Assembly (NCBI GenBank): GCA_041395205.1
Contig: JAWLAZ010000003.1
Coordinates: 496,001 to 560,000, forward strand
DNA from: JAHEFU01 sp041395205
GTDB lineage: Bacteria; 4484-113; JAFGCY01
Direction: 5' to 3'
Length of the DNA: 64,000 bases
The position numbers and the translations under genes are program-made. Below are positions 33,755-42,142 of the stretch, piece after piece (within the stretch, counting starts at the first letter, position 1; every line of letters starts with the position of its first letter). The notes under the pieces were generated by a model. The model was not told where the DNA came from. It was given only the letters and a program-made list of their open reading frames with translations, and did no database searches.

Positions 33755-35467
33755 ATGACAAAGCACGCAATTCACACCGCCCTCCTCGGCTTCCTGATGC
33801 TCGTGATGCTCTGCGGCAGCGCCATGGCAGGCGATGGCTGCACGGGCTGCAACGCGGGCTGCGCGGACTGCTGTGAGTTCTGGCAGGATGACGACGGCGT
33901 CTCGAATTTCATCGAGATCGGCGTCACCTCCAGCGAGATCAGTGACAGCGAGGATTCCTTCAACCAGTTCGGGCTCTACCCGGAGGACTGGTACGCCAGT
34001 GGCCGCCTGAATTCCTCAGACCTCTACTGCCTGCGCAGCCGCTTCGAGGCCCGCTGGCAGGATGTCTCGCAGGACACGGGACGCGCCTGGGGCAGGATCA
34101 CGCTCTGGCCTCTGGTCGTCCAGAGTGACAGCACCCTGCTCAGTGGCCGGGCCTGGGATGCCTTCGGCACGGAGCCGGCGCTGATCCCCTCCGAGTGGGG
34201 CAACGACCGTGTCGGGCTGCGCTACCACCACCGTGAGTTTGACAACATGGCGCTCAACTACCAGCGTCTGGAGACGAGCCACGATGCCACCACGGCCCTG
34301 CATGACCTCAAGGTGGAGCGCCTGGGCTACCGCTGGAACCTGGACATCATCGGCATTGACACCATGGCCCAGGTCACGCAGCGCGCCACGACGATTGACA
34401 CCACCCTGCCCGGTGCATCCGGCAGCATCGAGCAGACCCGCGTCAAGCTGGATGCCACGCTCAGCGACGAGCTGAGTGCCTACGGCCGCATCAATTACGA
34501 GAAGTATGAGTACGACGAGCAGCCGGATTCCGAATTCGCCGGTGCGGACCTGACGCTTGGCATGCGCTACCAGCCGGACTGCGACTGGACCTTCGGCGCT
34601 GAGTACCGCAACAGCGAGGAACCCGATGACAACGTGGTGAGCAGCCACGTGCAGAACATGACGGAGTACGGCTTCTCCGCGGCCTACTATCCCGGCCACG
34701 GCAACAGCTACGAAGCCGGCTACAAGCTGCGCAGCATGGATTATGCCAAGCTGGACATGCAGAACGGCTCGGTGTTCAACCTGCTGCGCTCATCCTCCGT
34801 GGTCACACCGGCGGATGTGGCTCCGGCGGTCTCGATCTTCTCCCCCGAGTATGACGTGATCTGGTTCGACATGAAGCAGAACCTCTCCGACCGCCTGCGC
34901 TTCAAGACCCGCTTCGACTATGAGGCGGGCAGCACGCCGGGCACCGAGCTCGTGAGCGTGGGCAGCACCAGCCTGTTCTTTGACAAGCAGCTGACCCGCT
35001 CGCATGGCCTGAGCTGGAACATCGACGGCACCAATGACTTCGACTTCAACCTCTACGGGCAGGAGTCACGCAATGGCGGCCGGGACAGCAGCACGAACAT
35101 GACCTACGCCGAGGGCGTCTGGGTACACCGGATAGACGGCTGCAGCCAGTTCTCCCTGGCCCTGCGCGACACCCGCAGTGAGCTGGACATCCCCGGTATC
35201 GACGACGAATACAGCACCGATGACAAGACCTACGCCGCGACCTACGGGCAGACGCTGGAGAACCACGACTACTCGCTGAACTTCGCGATGAGTGACGGCA
35301 GCGGGGCTGAGAACTACTCCCAGACCAGTGCCGGAGCCGAGGTGCGCTTCAAGCGTTATGGTCCGCTGGGCCTGCGTCTGGACTGGTTCAGGCGCAGTTA
35401 TGACAATTACCCGGGACTGGATTCAGACGCGGTCTCAATTGCGGTCGATTACAGAATCAAGTTCTGA
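33755..35467 (+). CDS. Outer-membrane beta-barrel protein, MtrB/PioB-like porin of a porin-cytochrome complex
   Basis: 570 residues: signal peptide (ends SAMAG), a mature N-terminus GDGCTGCNAGCADCCEFW with five cysteines including a CxxC as in MtrB, then amphipathic strands throughout, ending in a strand with C-terminal Phe (VDYRIKF). Strand patterns such as GLRYHHREFDN, LGMRYQPDCDW and LRLDWFRRSYDNYPG alternate as in large barrels. Start ATG at 33755 follows AGGAGGTAACCGGAG. Placement right behind a MtrA-like cytochrome makes it the probable sheath of an electron conduit. I recognise this from architecture and context, not strong sequence similarity. Confidence 0.78.
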   Translation: MTKHAIHTALLGFLMLVMLCGSAMAGDGCTGCNAGCADCCEFWQDDDGVSNFIEIGVTSSEISDSEDSFNQFGLYPEDWYASGRLNSSDLYCLRSRFEARWQDVSQDTGRAWGRITLWPLVVQSDSTLLSGRAWDAFGTEPALIPSEWGNDRVGLRYHHREFDNMALNYQRLETSHDATTALHDLKVERLGYRWNLDIIGIDTMAQVTQRATTIDTTLPGASGSIEQTRVKLDATLSDELSAYGRINYEKYEYDEQPDSEFAGADLTLGMRYQPDCDWTFGAEYRNSEEPDDNVVSSHVQNMTEYGFSAAYYPGHGNSYEAGYKLRSMDYAKLDMQNGSVFNLLRSSSVVTPADVAPAVSIFSPEYDVIWFDMKQNLSDRLRFKTRFDYEAGSTPGTELVSVGSTSLFFDKQLTRSHGLSWNIDGTNDFDFNLYGQESRNGGRDSSTNMTYAEGVWVHRIDGCSQFSLALRDTRSELDIPGIDDEYSTDDKTYAATYGQTLENHDYSLNFAMSDGSGAENYSQTSAGAEVRFKRYGPLGLRLDWFRRSYDNYPGLDSDAVSIAVDYRIKF

Positions 35468-35566
35468 TCCGCGGGTATTATCAATTAAGGCGGATAACCG
35501 GAATATGTAATGGAGGCCTGAGCCGGATTCAACTCCACCGGCAGGCTGGATACACCAAGGAGGTGT

Positions 35567-36076
35567 ATGATGATCAGGAAGTTTGGCTGGATCGCCTCCC
35601 TGTTGATCGTGGCGATGTTTGCCTGGAGCGCATTCAGCGCAGAGCAGGCCTCCGGCGCTGCGGCCAACGAATACGTCGGCGACAACGAGAAGAAGTGCGC
35701 ACTCTGCCACAAGGAGCAGGTCGCCGAATGGAAGAAGTGGCCGATGGCCACGAGCTACGACACCGCCAAGAAGGACAAGGCCTTTGAGGAGAAGTGCGTG
35801 CGCTGCCACGTCACCGGCTACGGTGAGCCCGGCGGCTTCGTGAGCATGGAGAAGACCCCCAAGCTTGCCAACGTGCAGTGCGAGGCCTGCCATGGTCCCG
35901 CCAAGGAGCACCTGGCTGTGCCGCTCAAGGACGTGGAGAAGAAGCGCAGCACCATGAAGAAGCCCACCGAGGCCAACTGCAAGGCCTGCCACAACAAGGA
36001 CTCTCCGCACTACAAGGAATTCAAGTTCGCGGATGCCGTCAAGGCGCTTGAGGCCCACAAGCCCAAGAAGAAGTAG
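35567..36076 (+). CDS. Four-haem cytochrome c554-like protein
   Basis: 169 residues, signal peptide (about 1-24, ends AFSAE), four CxxCH sites: CALCH, CVRCH, CEACH and CKACH. The segment from CALCHKEQVAEWKK to LANVQCEACHGPAKEH parallels the first three haems of the nine-haem lipoprotein, so both carry a c554-type domain. The Lys-rich C-terminus is highly basic. It is preceded by AAGGAGGT and two possible ATGs (35567, 35570). Last gene of the porin-cytochrome unit; probably a small periplasmic carrier feeding the conduit. Confidence 0.9.
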   Translation: MMIRKFGWIASLLIVAMFAWSAFSAEQASGAAANEYVGDNEKKCALCHKEQVAEWKKWPMATSYDTAKKDKAFEEKCVRCHVTGYGEPGGFVSMEKTPKLANVQCEACHGPAKEHLAVPLKDVEKKRSTMKKPTEANCKACHNKDSPHYKEFKFADAVKALEAHKPKKK

Positions 36077-36106
36077 TCCTTACGGACCAATCACCTGACT
36101 GACAAC

Positions 36107-36132
36107 ACGGGCGTCCCATGGGGCGCCCGTTT
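36107..36132 (+). terminator. Terminator of the porin-cytochrome operon
   Basis: ACGGGCG/CGCCCGT stem with a T-rich tail (TTTC). Confidence 0.8.
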
Positions 36133-36167
36133 CACTATCCGGGCCGGACATGCCCTAGCATCAACAC

Positions 36168-37313
36168 ATGAGCAGCAAGGAAACAAACAGAAATGACAGC
36201 CTGCGCTGCCCGGTCTGCCGGGCCGCCAACTCAGCGGATGCCCGCTACTGCGAGCAGTGCGGTGCAGTGCTCGGTACGTCAGCCAGGGCTAGCGGCAATC
36301 AGCCCCCCGCAGTGATGCGCTACCTGCCGCTGCTGCTGATTGCCAGTGTACTTGTGCTGGTGCTCGTGGGCTGGATCGTGCGCTCCAGCCGTGGACCGGT
36401 GGCTGGTGACACTGCAGCCCAGAATGTGCACGGCGTGCCGGACGATGGCAGCGGCCAGGCTGGCGACGTGCGCGAACTGGCGCAGCAGTATGAGCAGCGC
36501 CTGGCCGGCGAGCCGCTGGATACCGACGCCCTGAACCAGCTCTACATCCTCTTTGGCAGCATCGGTGAGGCGGACCGCGTCACGCCCTTTGCCAAGGCGG
36601 CGGTTGAGAGCTGGCTGCGGCAGCCCGCTGACAGCCGCGAGATCAAGCGCATCTCGGATGTCGCCGCCCTCGCCTACCAGCATGGCGACCTGCTCGGCGC
36701 CGTGGCCGGCTTCGAGGCCTACAGCCAGGCGGAACCGGAGAACCTGCCGGTGCTGGCAACGATCGGTGATCTGCACCTGCGGCTCAGCCGGCTGGAGGCC
36801 GCCGGCAGCGAACTGGCCGGCCGCGAGGCCCGCAAGGCGGAGACCTGGTATGGCAAGTACCTGGCGCAGGCGGATCCGGCGACGGACAGCGAGCTCTACT
36901 GGAGTGTGCTTGTCAACCAGGCCAGTGCGCGGATCGCCCAGCTCCCCGCCGAGGGGGCGGACTTCGCTCCGGTGCTGGCGGATCTGCAGCGCGCCACGGA
37001 GGAAGCGCCACAGTTCTGGCTGGGCTGGCACAGTTACGGCCTGGCCCTGCAGCTCGCGGGACGTAGCGAGGACGCAGCCCTCGCCCTGCAGAGCGCCAAG
37101 CAGTGCGGCAGTCCGCGTGAAGCCTGGGAGTCCGAGCAGCAGCTGGCGCTCATCGAAGGCCGCGAGCCGGACCCGGGCGATTACGACCCGACCGATCCGC
37201 ACGGCGGCATGGAGATGGGCGGCAGTGGCAGCGATTCACCGCATGGCCAGCCCAACCCGCATGGGGTGGGCAGCGGCCAGGAGAATCCGCACACCGTCGG
37301 CACCCAGGGCTAG
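36168..37313 (+). CDS. Zinc-ribbon, single-TM, TPR protein
   Basis: 381 residues. A cytoplasmic zinc ribbon (CPVCRAANSADARYCEQC, residues about 14-31), one membrane helix (about 52-68, LPLLLIASVLVLVLVGWIV), then TPR-like helical repeats (about 90-330) on the outer side. A low-complexity tail rich in Gly, Asn, Pro and His ends the protein (HGGMEMGGSGSDSPHGQ). Such layouts are found in assembly or scaffold proteins such as those for cytochrome maturation; the position behind the cytochrome operon hints at that, but a terminator separates them. The His-rich tail could bind metal. Confidence 0.7.
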   Translation: MSSKETNRNDSLRCPVCRAANSADARYCEQCGAVLGTSARASGNQPPAVMRYLPLLLIASVLVLVLVGWIVRSSRGPVAGDTAAQNVHGVPDDGSGQAGDVRELAQQYEQRLAGEPLDTDALNQLYILFGSIGEADRVTPFAKAAVESWLRQPADSREIKRISDVAALAYQHGDLLGAVAGFEAYSQAEPENLPVLATIGDLHLRLSRLEAAGSELAGREARKAETWYGKYLAQADPATDSELYWSVLVNQASARIAQLPAEGADFAPVLADLQRATEEAPQFWLGWHSYGLALQLAGRSEDAALALQSAKQCGSPREAWESEQQLALIEGREPDPGDYDPTDPHGGMEMGGSGSDSPHGQPNPHGVGSGQENPHTVGTQG

Positions 37314-37434
37314 CAGCCCGCACGCAGTGCAGCTGGCGTTTAACTCCCCTTTCCGATCAGCGATTAGCTGAATGAGGAAGAGCAATCCCGCATGGGTGCC
37401 CGGAACCCCCATGCGCGGGAAACTGGAGAAAGAC

Positions 37435-38126
37435 ATGCGGCTCTGGCTGACAACGCTTGCTGCGATCCTGCTGCTTTGCACCCCTGCACTGGCTGGCAGT
37501 GCATACGACATAGTTCCGCTGGATCATTGGAGCTACAAGGTTCTGGAGTACTGGGATGAATACGACATCGTCAGTGATGAAACACAGAGCAGTATAACTG
37601 CGGACAGCGACACACTCCCACTCACCCGCTACCAGTTTGCACAGTTCACTGCTATCGCCCACGACAAGCTCTCCGATCTTACACTGCTGCCAGATGCCTT
37701 GCTGGTTGAGACCATGTGTACAGAATTCGGTGACCAGAACACCTGCCACTGCCTGACAACGCCGCATCCCGAAATGCTGGACGTTGTACTACGCAACCTT
37801 GAGAACCGCTCGCTTCAGCTTGCCGTGAACGGTCAGCCTGATCAGTACCACTGGGTCTATCCAGTTTTGAATTACCTGACAAACCGTGGAATCGTCGCGC
37901 CGGATACAGGTCTTGATTTCCGGGAGCAGTTAGTGACAGGATTGCAGATCGGGAATCTTCTGGCCGAACTGGATCTCAATGTCCTTGATGATTCCAGCGA
38001 GGCGGAGAAACTTCTTGTTGACATCATCAGGCAGGAGTTCGCAAAGGAAGTTGAATCAGTCCCTCTTTCTGGTTCCACAGCAAAATTGAATGCTGTTTCA
38101 GTCGAGTTGAGTCAGCCTGATGGATC
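37435..38126 (+). pseudogene. SLH protein, 5' part, interrupted by IS30-family element
   Basis: Signal peptide (MRLWLTTLAAILLLC, ends ALAG) followed by two SLH-like segments (IVPLDHWSYKVLEYWDEYD and HWVYPVLNYLTNRGIV). ATG at 37435 follows GGAGAAAG. The frame runs into the insertion at 38127 and stops at 38130. It continues in the same frame from GGATC at 39197 once the element is removed. The full protein would have about 488 residues, with SLH repeats and a coiled coil but no beta barrel. Confidence 0.85.
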
Positions 38127-39196
38127 CTGAATTAAACAAGCAAGTGCAACTCCCCTGACGGAGGAAGGCGAGCCGGTGTAGTATCACGGCACTTCTGAAC
38201 TGTCAGGAAAAGGAGTGCCAGATGGGCTACACGCAGCTCACCCAGGAAGAACGATACCAGATCGACAGGCGGCGCGCGCAGGACTGGAGCCTCAGGGACA
38301 TCGGCCGGGAGCTGGGCCGCCACAAGTCCACGATCAGCCGCGAACTGCGGCGCAACCCTGCCCCGGGCGGGGGTTACCATCCCCTGCTCGCACACAGGAA
38401 CGCAACTTTGCGCCGCCACGGCAAGGGCCGCCCACGGATAGCGAAGAAGGATTGGCAACGGGTGAAGCGCCTGCTGCGCGAGGAGCACAGCCCGGAGCAG
38501 ATCCGCCTCCGGCTTGCTCAGGAGAAGGCCCGTCCCGTCAGCCATACATGGATCTACCGGTTCGTGGCGGCAGACCGCAGAGCCGGCGGCAGACTCCACC
38601 GGATGCTGCGCCACCAGGGCCGCCGGCGCAGGCGCTATGGCAGCAGCAGCGGCCTGGGCCTGATTCCGGGCCGCGTCACGATCCATGAACGTCCGCCGGT
38701 GGTGGAGGAGCGCAGCCGCATCGGAGACTGGGAGATCGACACGATCATCGGCAGCCGCCACCGTGGCGCGCTGTTGTCAATCACCGAGCGCCGGAGCAGG
38801 TTCCAGCTGCTGGCCAGGCTGTGCAGCCGGAGCGCCGAAGAGGTGCTCTATGCAAGCGTGGCCCTGCTGATGCCCTGGCGCGAGCATGTCCATACCATCA
38901 CATCTGACAATGGGAAGGAGTTCGTGCTTCATTCCGAGATCGCCGGACTGCTGGATTGCAGATGGTACTTCGCCGATGCCTACTGCTCCTGGCAGCGCGG
39001 CACGAACGAGAATGCCAACGGACTGATCAGGCAGTACTTTCCACGGACACGCAACTTCCTGACGATCCGGCACTCGGAACTCGAACACGCCACCAGGCGG
39101 CTGAACAGCCGCCCGCGAAAGGGTCTGGGCTGGCTATGCCCCGATGAGGTATTCTTGGGCATCAAACAGGTCGTTGCACTTGCAACTTGAATTCAA
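38127..39196 (+). mobile_element. IS30-family insertion sequence, 1,070 bp
   Basis: Bounded by 24-bp imperfect inverted repeats (38127-38150 and 39173-39196) sharing TGAATT, AA and GCAAGTGCAAC with five mismatches. GGATC flanks it on both sides (38122-38126 and 39197-39201), the probable target duplication. It carries a single transposase gene. The host frame joins perfectly across the site, so the insertion is recent. Confidence 0.9.
38222..39190 (+). CDS. IS30-family transposase
   Basis: 322 residues. An N-terminal helix-turn-helix of the IS30 type (LTQEERYQIDRR, SLRDIGRELGRHKSTISREL) and a DDE integrase domain: GDWEIDTIIGS (first Asp), TITSDNGKEFVLH (second Asp) and the Glu in CSWQRGTNENANGLIRQYF. 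All catalytic residues are present, so it is probably active. ATG at 38222 is preceded by AAGGAG. Confidence 0.96.
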   Translation: MGYTQLTQEERYQIDRRRAQDWSLRDIGRELGRHKSTISRELRRNPAPGGGYHPLLAHRNATLRRHGKGRPRIAKKDWQRVKRLLREEHSPEQIRLRLAQEKARPVSHTWIYRFVAADRRAGGRLHRMLRHQGRRRRRYGSSSGLGLIPGRVTIHERPPVVEERSRIGDWEIDTIIGSRHRGALLSITERRSRFQLLARLCSRSAEEVLYASVALLMPWREHVHTITSDNGKEFVLHSEIAGLLDCRWYFADAYCSWQRGTNENANGLIRQYFPRTRNFLTIRHSELEHATRRLNSRPRKGLGWLCPDEVFLGIKQVVALAT

Positions 39197-39967
39197 GGAT
39201 CACCGAAAACAGATGAGGAAGATGAAGCTGAGATTTCAGGGAATTCAGCTTATGACCTGGTGCCTCTAGAGCATTGGGCCTATGGTTTGATGGACTGGCT
39301 TGTCAATGAAAGCGATACCAAGGCCCAATTTGAATATCCGGTTATATTCTTCTCAGGAGATCAGCAACTAGCGCGTTTAGAGTTCGCCGAGGCAGCAATC
39401 GGCCTGCAGGACAAGCTGGACTGGAATGATCCGGAGAAGATTCGCCTGCTGGCAGAAATGCTCAGCGTTGAATTCTTTGAGGAGGTCAGTTTGCTTTCAG
39501 GTTCATATGTGAGGTCATTTGAGTCAGGCATATATGGTTATTCGTACGATCCTGCCAACTGGAAAGTCCATCTGGATCTGAAACTTAGGTGGGAATATGG
39601 AGCATCCTTTCCACTGATCCAATCAGAGAGTACCTCGGCCTATGCAGAAGTCCCGATCACGCACTGGGCCTATGATGCTGTTCGATACTTCATTGACAGC
39701 GGATATCTTGAGGGATATCCGAAGCACTTCTTCTGCAGGGACCGTACCTTCACCCGCTATGAGTTCGCCCAGGCGATTGCCCGGCTGCTGGATACCATGA
39801 GTAATCTGGATGATCCCGATCCATATGATATTCAGATTACGGAGTGCCTACGTGGCGAATTCAGTGACATACTGAATTCCTTGTCCAGCAGAGTTGACAC
39901 ACTTGGGTTGCACATTTTAGACATGAAGGTAACAATGGACGACCTTGCTGGCACAGTCAGCAACTGA
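39197..39967 (+). pseudogene. SLH protein, 3' part, downstream of the IS element
   Basis: Continues the interrupted frame: acidic linker, SLH segment VPLEHWAYGLMDWL, then VPITHWAYDAVRYFIDSGY with LEGYPKHFFCRDRTFTRYE, and the start of a coiled coil (SSRVDTLGLHILDMKVTM). It ends without a barrel. The C-terminal SLH copy is closest to those of the two porins. An ATG at 39260 could allow separate translation but would give no signal peptide. Confidence 0.82.
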
Positions 39968-40033
39968 TGCCCCTCCCTGCACCGAACAAAACAGGCGTTT
40001 CACAGTCCTGTATAATTCACAGTGAGGGATGAC

Positions 40034-41137
40034 ATGAAACACCTTATAACTACCTGCGGCCTGTTTGCCGCCCTGCTGCTGTTCAGTCCGGCCCAGGCCG
40101 AGATCTTCGACAAGTCCAAGGACAGCATGGACCGCACCCAGGAGGAGCTCTTCAAGAGCAGCTTCCTGACCGTGGACACGCCCGTCCCCTACATCACGCC
40201 GCAACTGGCGGACATCGCCCGCAACCAGAGCTACAGTGCCAATGACCTGATCAACCGCTTCTTCGGCGGCCAGGGCAACGTGACCGGCAAGGAACAGATC
40301 GTGCACCCGATCTGGGGCAATGGCACGCGCTACAAGTCCGGGATGGTGCTGCGTCTCGTGGAGAGCGGCAGCCAGACCACGCAGTACCAGGACCTGGAGG
40401 TTGTGCCGGCCTTCCTCGATGTCTACACCCGCGGCTTCGTCTACCAGAACAACGTGCCGCACCAGCCCGTGGTGCGCACGGATGTCGAGGTCACCGGCAC
40501 CTACAGCGCGGACATCCGCACCTCGGAGGCCTTCAGCGAGAAGCAGGGCCGCCAAGCCGTGGAACAGCTGATCGCCGAGATGTTCGGCCCGCTGCAGGTC
40601 CCCGCCGGCTTCCAGTCCATCGTGCTCTCCGGGATCCAGGAGGATCAGGAGCGGCTGTTCATGTACCATGCCTACCCGGAGTTCATCGCGCCCGTGGAGG
40701 TGCCGGACATCAACGGCGGCAACACCATTGTCAATTCCGGGATTCCCGTGCTCGATGTCTATGCCAAGGTGCTGATTGACGGCGACCGCAACCTAGTGGG
40801 CATGGAGTACTTCTGGGACGGCGGGATCCGTGCCCAGAGCGGAGTCAAACAGTGCTACAGTGCCAACCAGGCGCTGGTGCTGGCCCGCGAGGAAATCTAC
40901 AAGAGCTACCAGAAGCGCCCGCCGCTGCTGACGATCACGAACATCAAACTCGGTTACTTCCAGAGCCGCAGCAACAGCGGGAAGCTCGAGCCGGGCTGGC
41001 TGTTTGATGCCTGGTACAGCCGCAAGCGCGAGCAGCTCAACACGCGCGGTACTTCCACGTACCAGCAGCATGAATATGTGAACGTGCCCCTGCCCTTCGC
41101 GATCAACGCCATCACCGGAGAGTACGTCGAGCTCTAG
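40034..41137 (+). CDS. Secreted protein of unknown function
   Basis: 367 residues with signal peptide (MKHLITTCGLFAALLLF, ends AQAE). The mature part is globular, with YITPQLADIARNQSYSAND, a GKEQIVHPIWGNGTRYKSGM segment, FWDGGIRAQSGVKQCYSANQA and a C-terminal GWLFDAWYSRKREQ followed by FAINAITGEYVEL. The last element resembles PepSY-like endings but I would not assign it. ATG at 40034 is favoured over 40022 for the signal peptide. No partner is evident. Confidence 0.7.
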   Translation: MKHLITTCGLFAALLLFSPAQAEIFDKSKDSMDRTQEELFKSSFLTVDTPVPYITPQLADIARNQSYSANDLINRFFGGQGNVTGKEQIVHPIWGNGTRYKSGMVLRLVESGSQTTQYQDLEVVPAFLDVYTRGFVYQNNVPHQPVVRTDVEVTGTYSADIRTSEAFSEKQGRQAVEQLIAEMFGPLQVPAGFQSIVLSGIQEDQERLFMYHAYPEFIAPVEVPDINGGNTIVNSGIPVLDVYAKVLIDGDRNLVGMEYFWDGGIRAQSGVKQCYSANQALVLAREEIYKSYQKRPPLLTITNIKLGYFQSRSNSGKLEPGWLFDAWYSRKREQLNTRGTSTYQQHEYVNVPLPFAINAITGEYVEL

Positions 41138-41266
41138 GGCCTAGACCGTGCGGTCGAAGTGCGGATGTCCTCCGGCATCCTCCGCTTCAGTGCCATCGTC
41201 AACACGCACCACCCGCGGCTGTATCAGCTGTTCCACCGCATTCAGCGATGCCAGGGAGACGCTGTC

Positions 41267-41413
41267 ATGGCCATGCTCCTGGCTGGCCTGCTCATCCTGC
41301 TGATCATCGGCATGCTGCTGGCGATTGTGCCCGCGTTTTGGCTGGTCATCCGCGACCGCCTTGACCCTGCCGGGAGGCGCAACGCCGTCTATCCGCCTGA
41401 AGTCCATTGCTGA
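41267..41413 (+). CDS. Possible small membrane protein
   Basis: A 48-codon ORF with one strong hydrophobic helix (LLILLIIGMLLAIVPAFW) and a basic tail, preceded by AGGGAGAC at a fair distance. A longer frame from 41159 and an opposing 88-codon frame (41141-41407) also exist, so this stretch is ambiguous. Confidence 0.35.
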   Translation: MAMLLAGLLILLIIGMLLAIVPAFWLVIRDRLDPAGRRNAVYPPEVHC

Positions 41414-41443
41414 ATTCCTTATCGGCGGGATCCGCAGTGAGGT

Positions 41444-42142
41444 TTAGCCGTGGAAGCTGCCATCCGGGGACTGCAGCCGCCTGCCGAATTCCGCTGCCAG
41501 CCAGGCCTGCAGCTGCTCCATGTCCGCAGGATAGCCTTCCTCACTCAGCCCGGTGATGAAGTCCGCGTGGGCAACGCCCGGGCGGTCAGGCGGAACAGGC
41601 AGGTAGCGCTCGATGGCCGCCAGCGGACAGCGCAGCATCAGGGTGCCGTGGTGCAGCACGGCGCGGCGCGCGATGCGCTGGGCATTGCCGCTGACCTTGC
41701 GGCCATTGAGGCTGATGTCGGAGGTGCCGGTGGCGGTCCAGCGTCCGCCGTGGGCAGCCAGTGCAGAGATCACCAGTCCACGGAAGAAGTCGATGTAGGC
41801 GGATGTGCTGAGCGCGCCCTCCCCTGCCAGACCGCAGAGTGCATTCAGCCTGGCGCGCGGCACGATGAATGAGTAGTTCAGGTTGTCAGTATCGTGGTAG
41901 ACGGTGCCGCCGCCGCTGATCCGGCGCACCACCGGCAGGCCGTCGGCCTCGGCCTGTGCGAGGTTCACCCACTGGCCGGGCTGATTGCTGCGGCCGAGCA
42001 CGATGCAGGGCTCGTTGACATAGAACAGGCAGGCAGCCGCCTGATTCTCGGCACAGTCCTCCAGCAGTTCAGCCTCACGCTGCAGGTTGGCACTGATCTC
42101 CCGCCCCGGCAGGCGATGCAGTGCAAATGCCTGCTCACTCAC
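41444..42142 (-). CDS. Lipoate-protein ligase A-like protein (BPL/LPL fold)
   Basis: 232 residues of the biotin/lipoate ligase catalytic fold. VVRRISGGGTVYHDTDNLNY is the lipoate-ligase signature, and LNGRKVSGNAQRI with HHGTLML carries the conserved Lys. There is no C-terminal accessory domain, so it may be a lipoyl/octanoyl transferase or a one-domain ligase. The start overlaps the 3' end of the deacetylase gene by eight bases. Confidence 0.85.
   Translation of the reverse strand: MSEQAFALHRLPGREISANLQREAELLEDCAENQAAACLFYVNEPCIVLGRSNQPGQWVNLAQAEADGLPVVRRISGGGTVYHDTDNLNYSFIVPRARLNALCGLAGEGALSTSAYIDFFRGLVISALAAHGGRWTATGTSDISLNGRKVSGNAQRIARRAVLHHGTLMLRCPLAAIERYLPVPPDRPGVAHADFITGLSEEGYPADMEQLQAWLAAEFGRRLQSPDGSFHG

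Noticed and set aside
41141..41407. 88-codon minus ORF overlapping the small membrane ORF
   Set aside because: Very hydrophilic (many Gln, Asp, His) and mirrors a hydrophobic helix on the other strand, a common shadow pattern.
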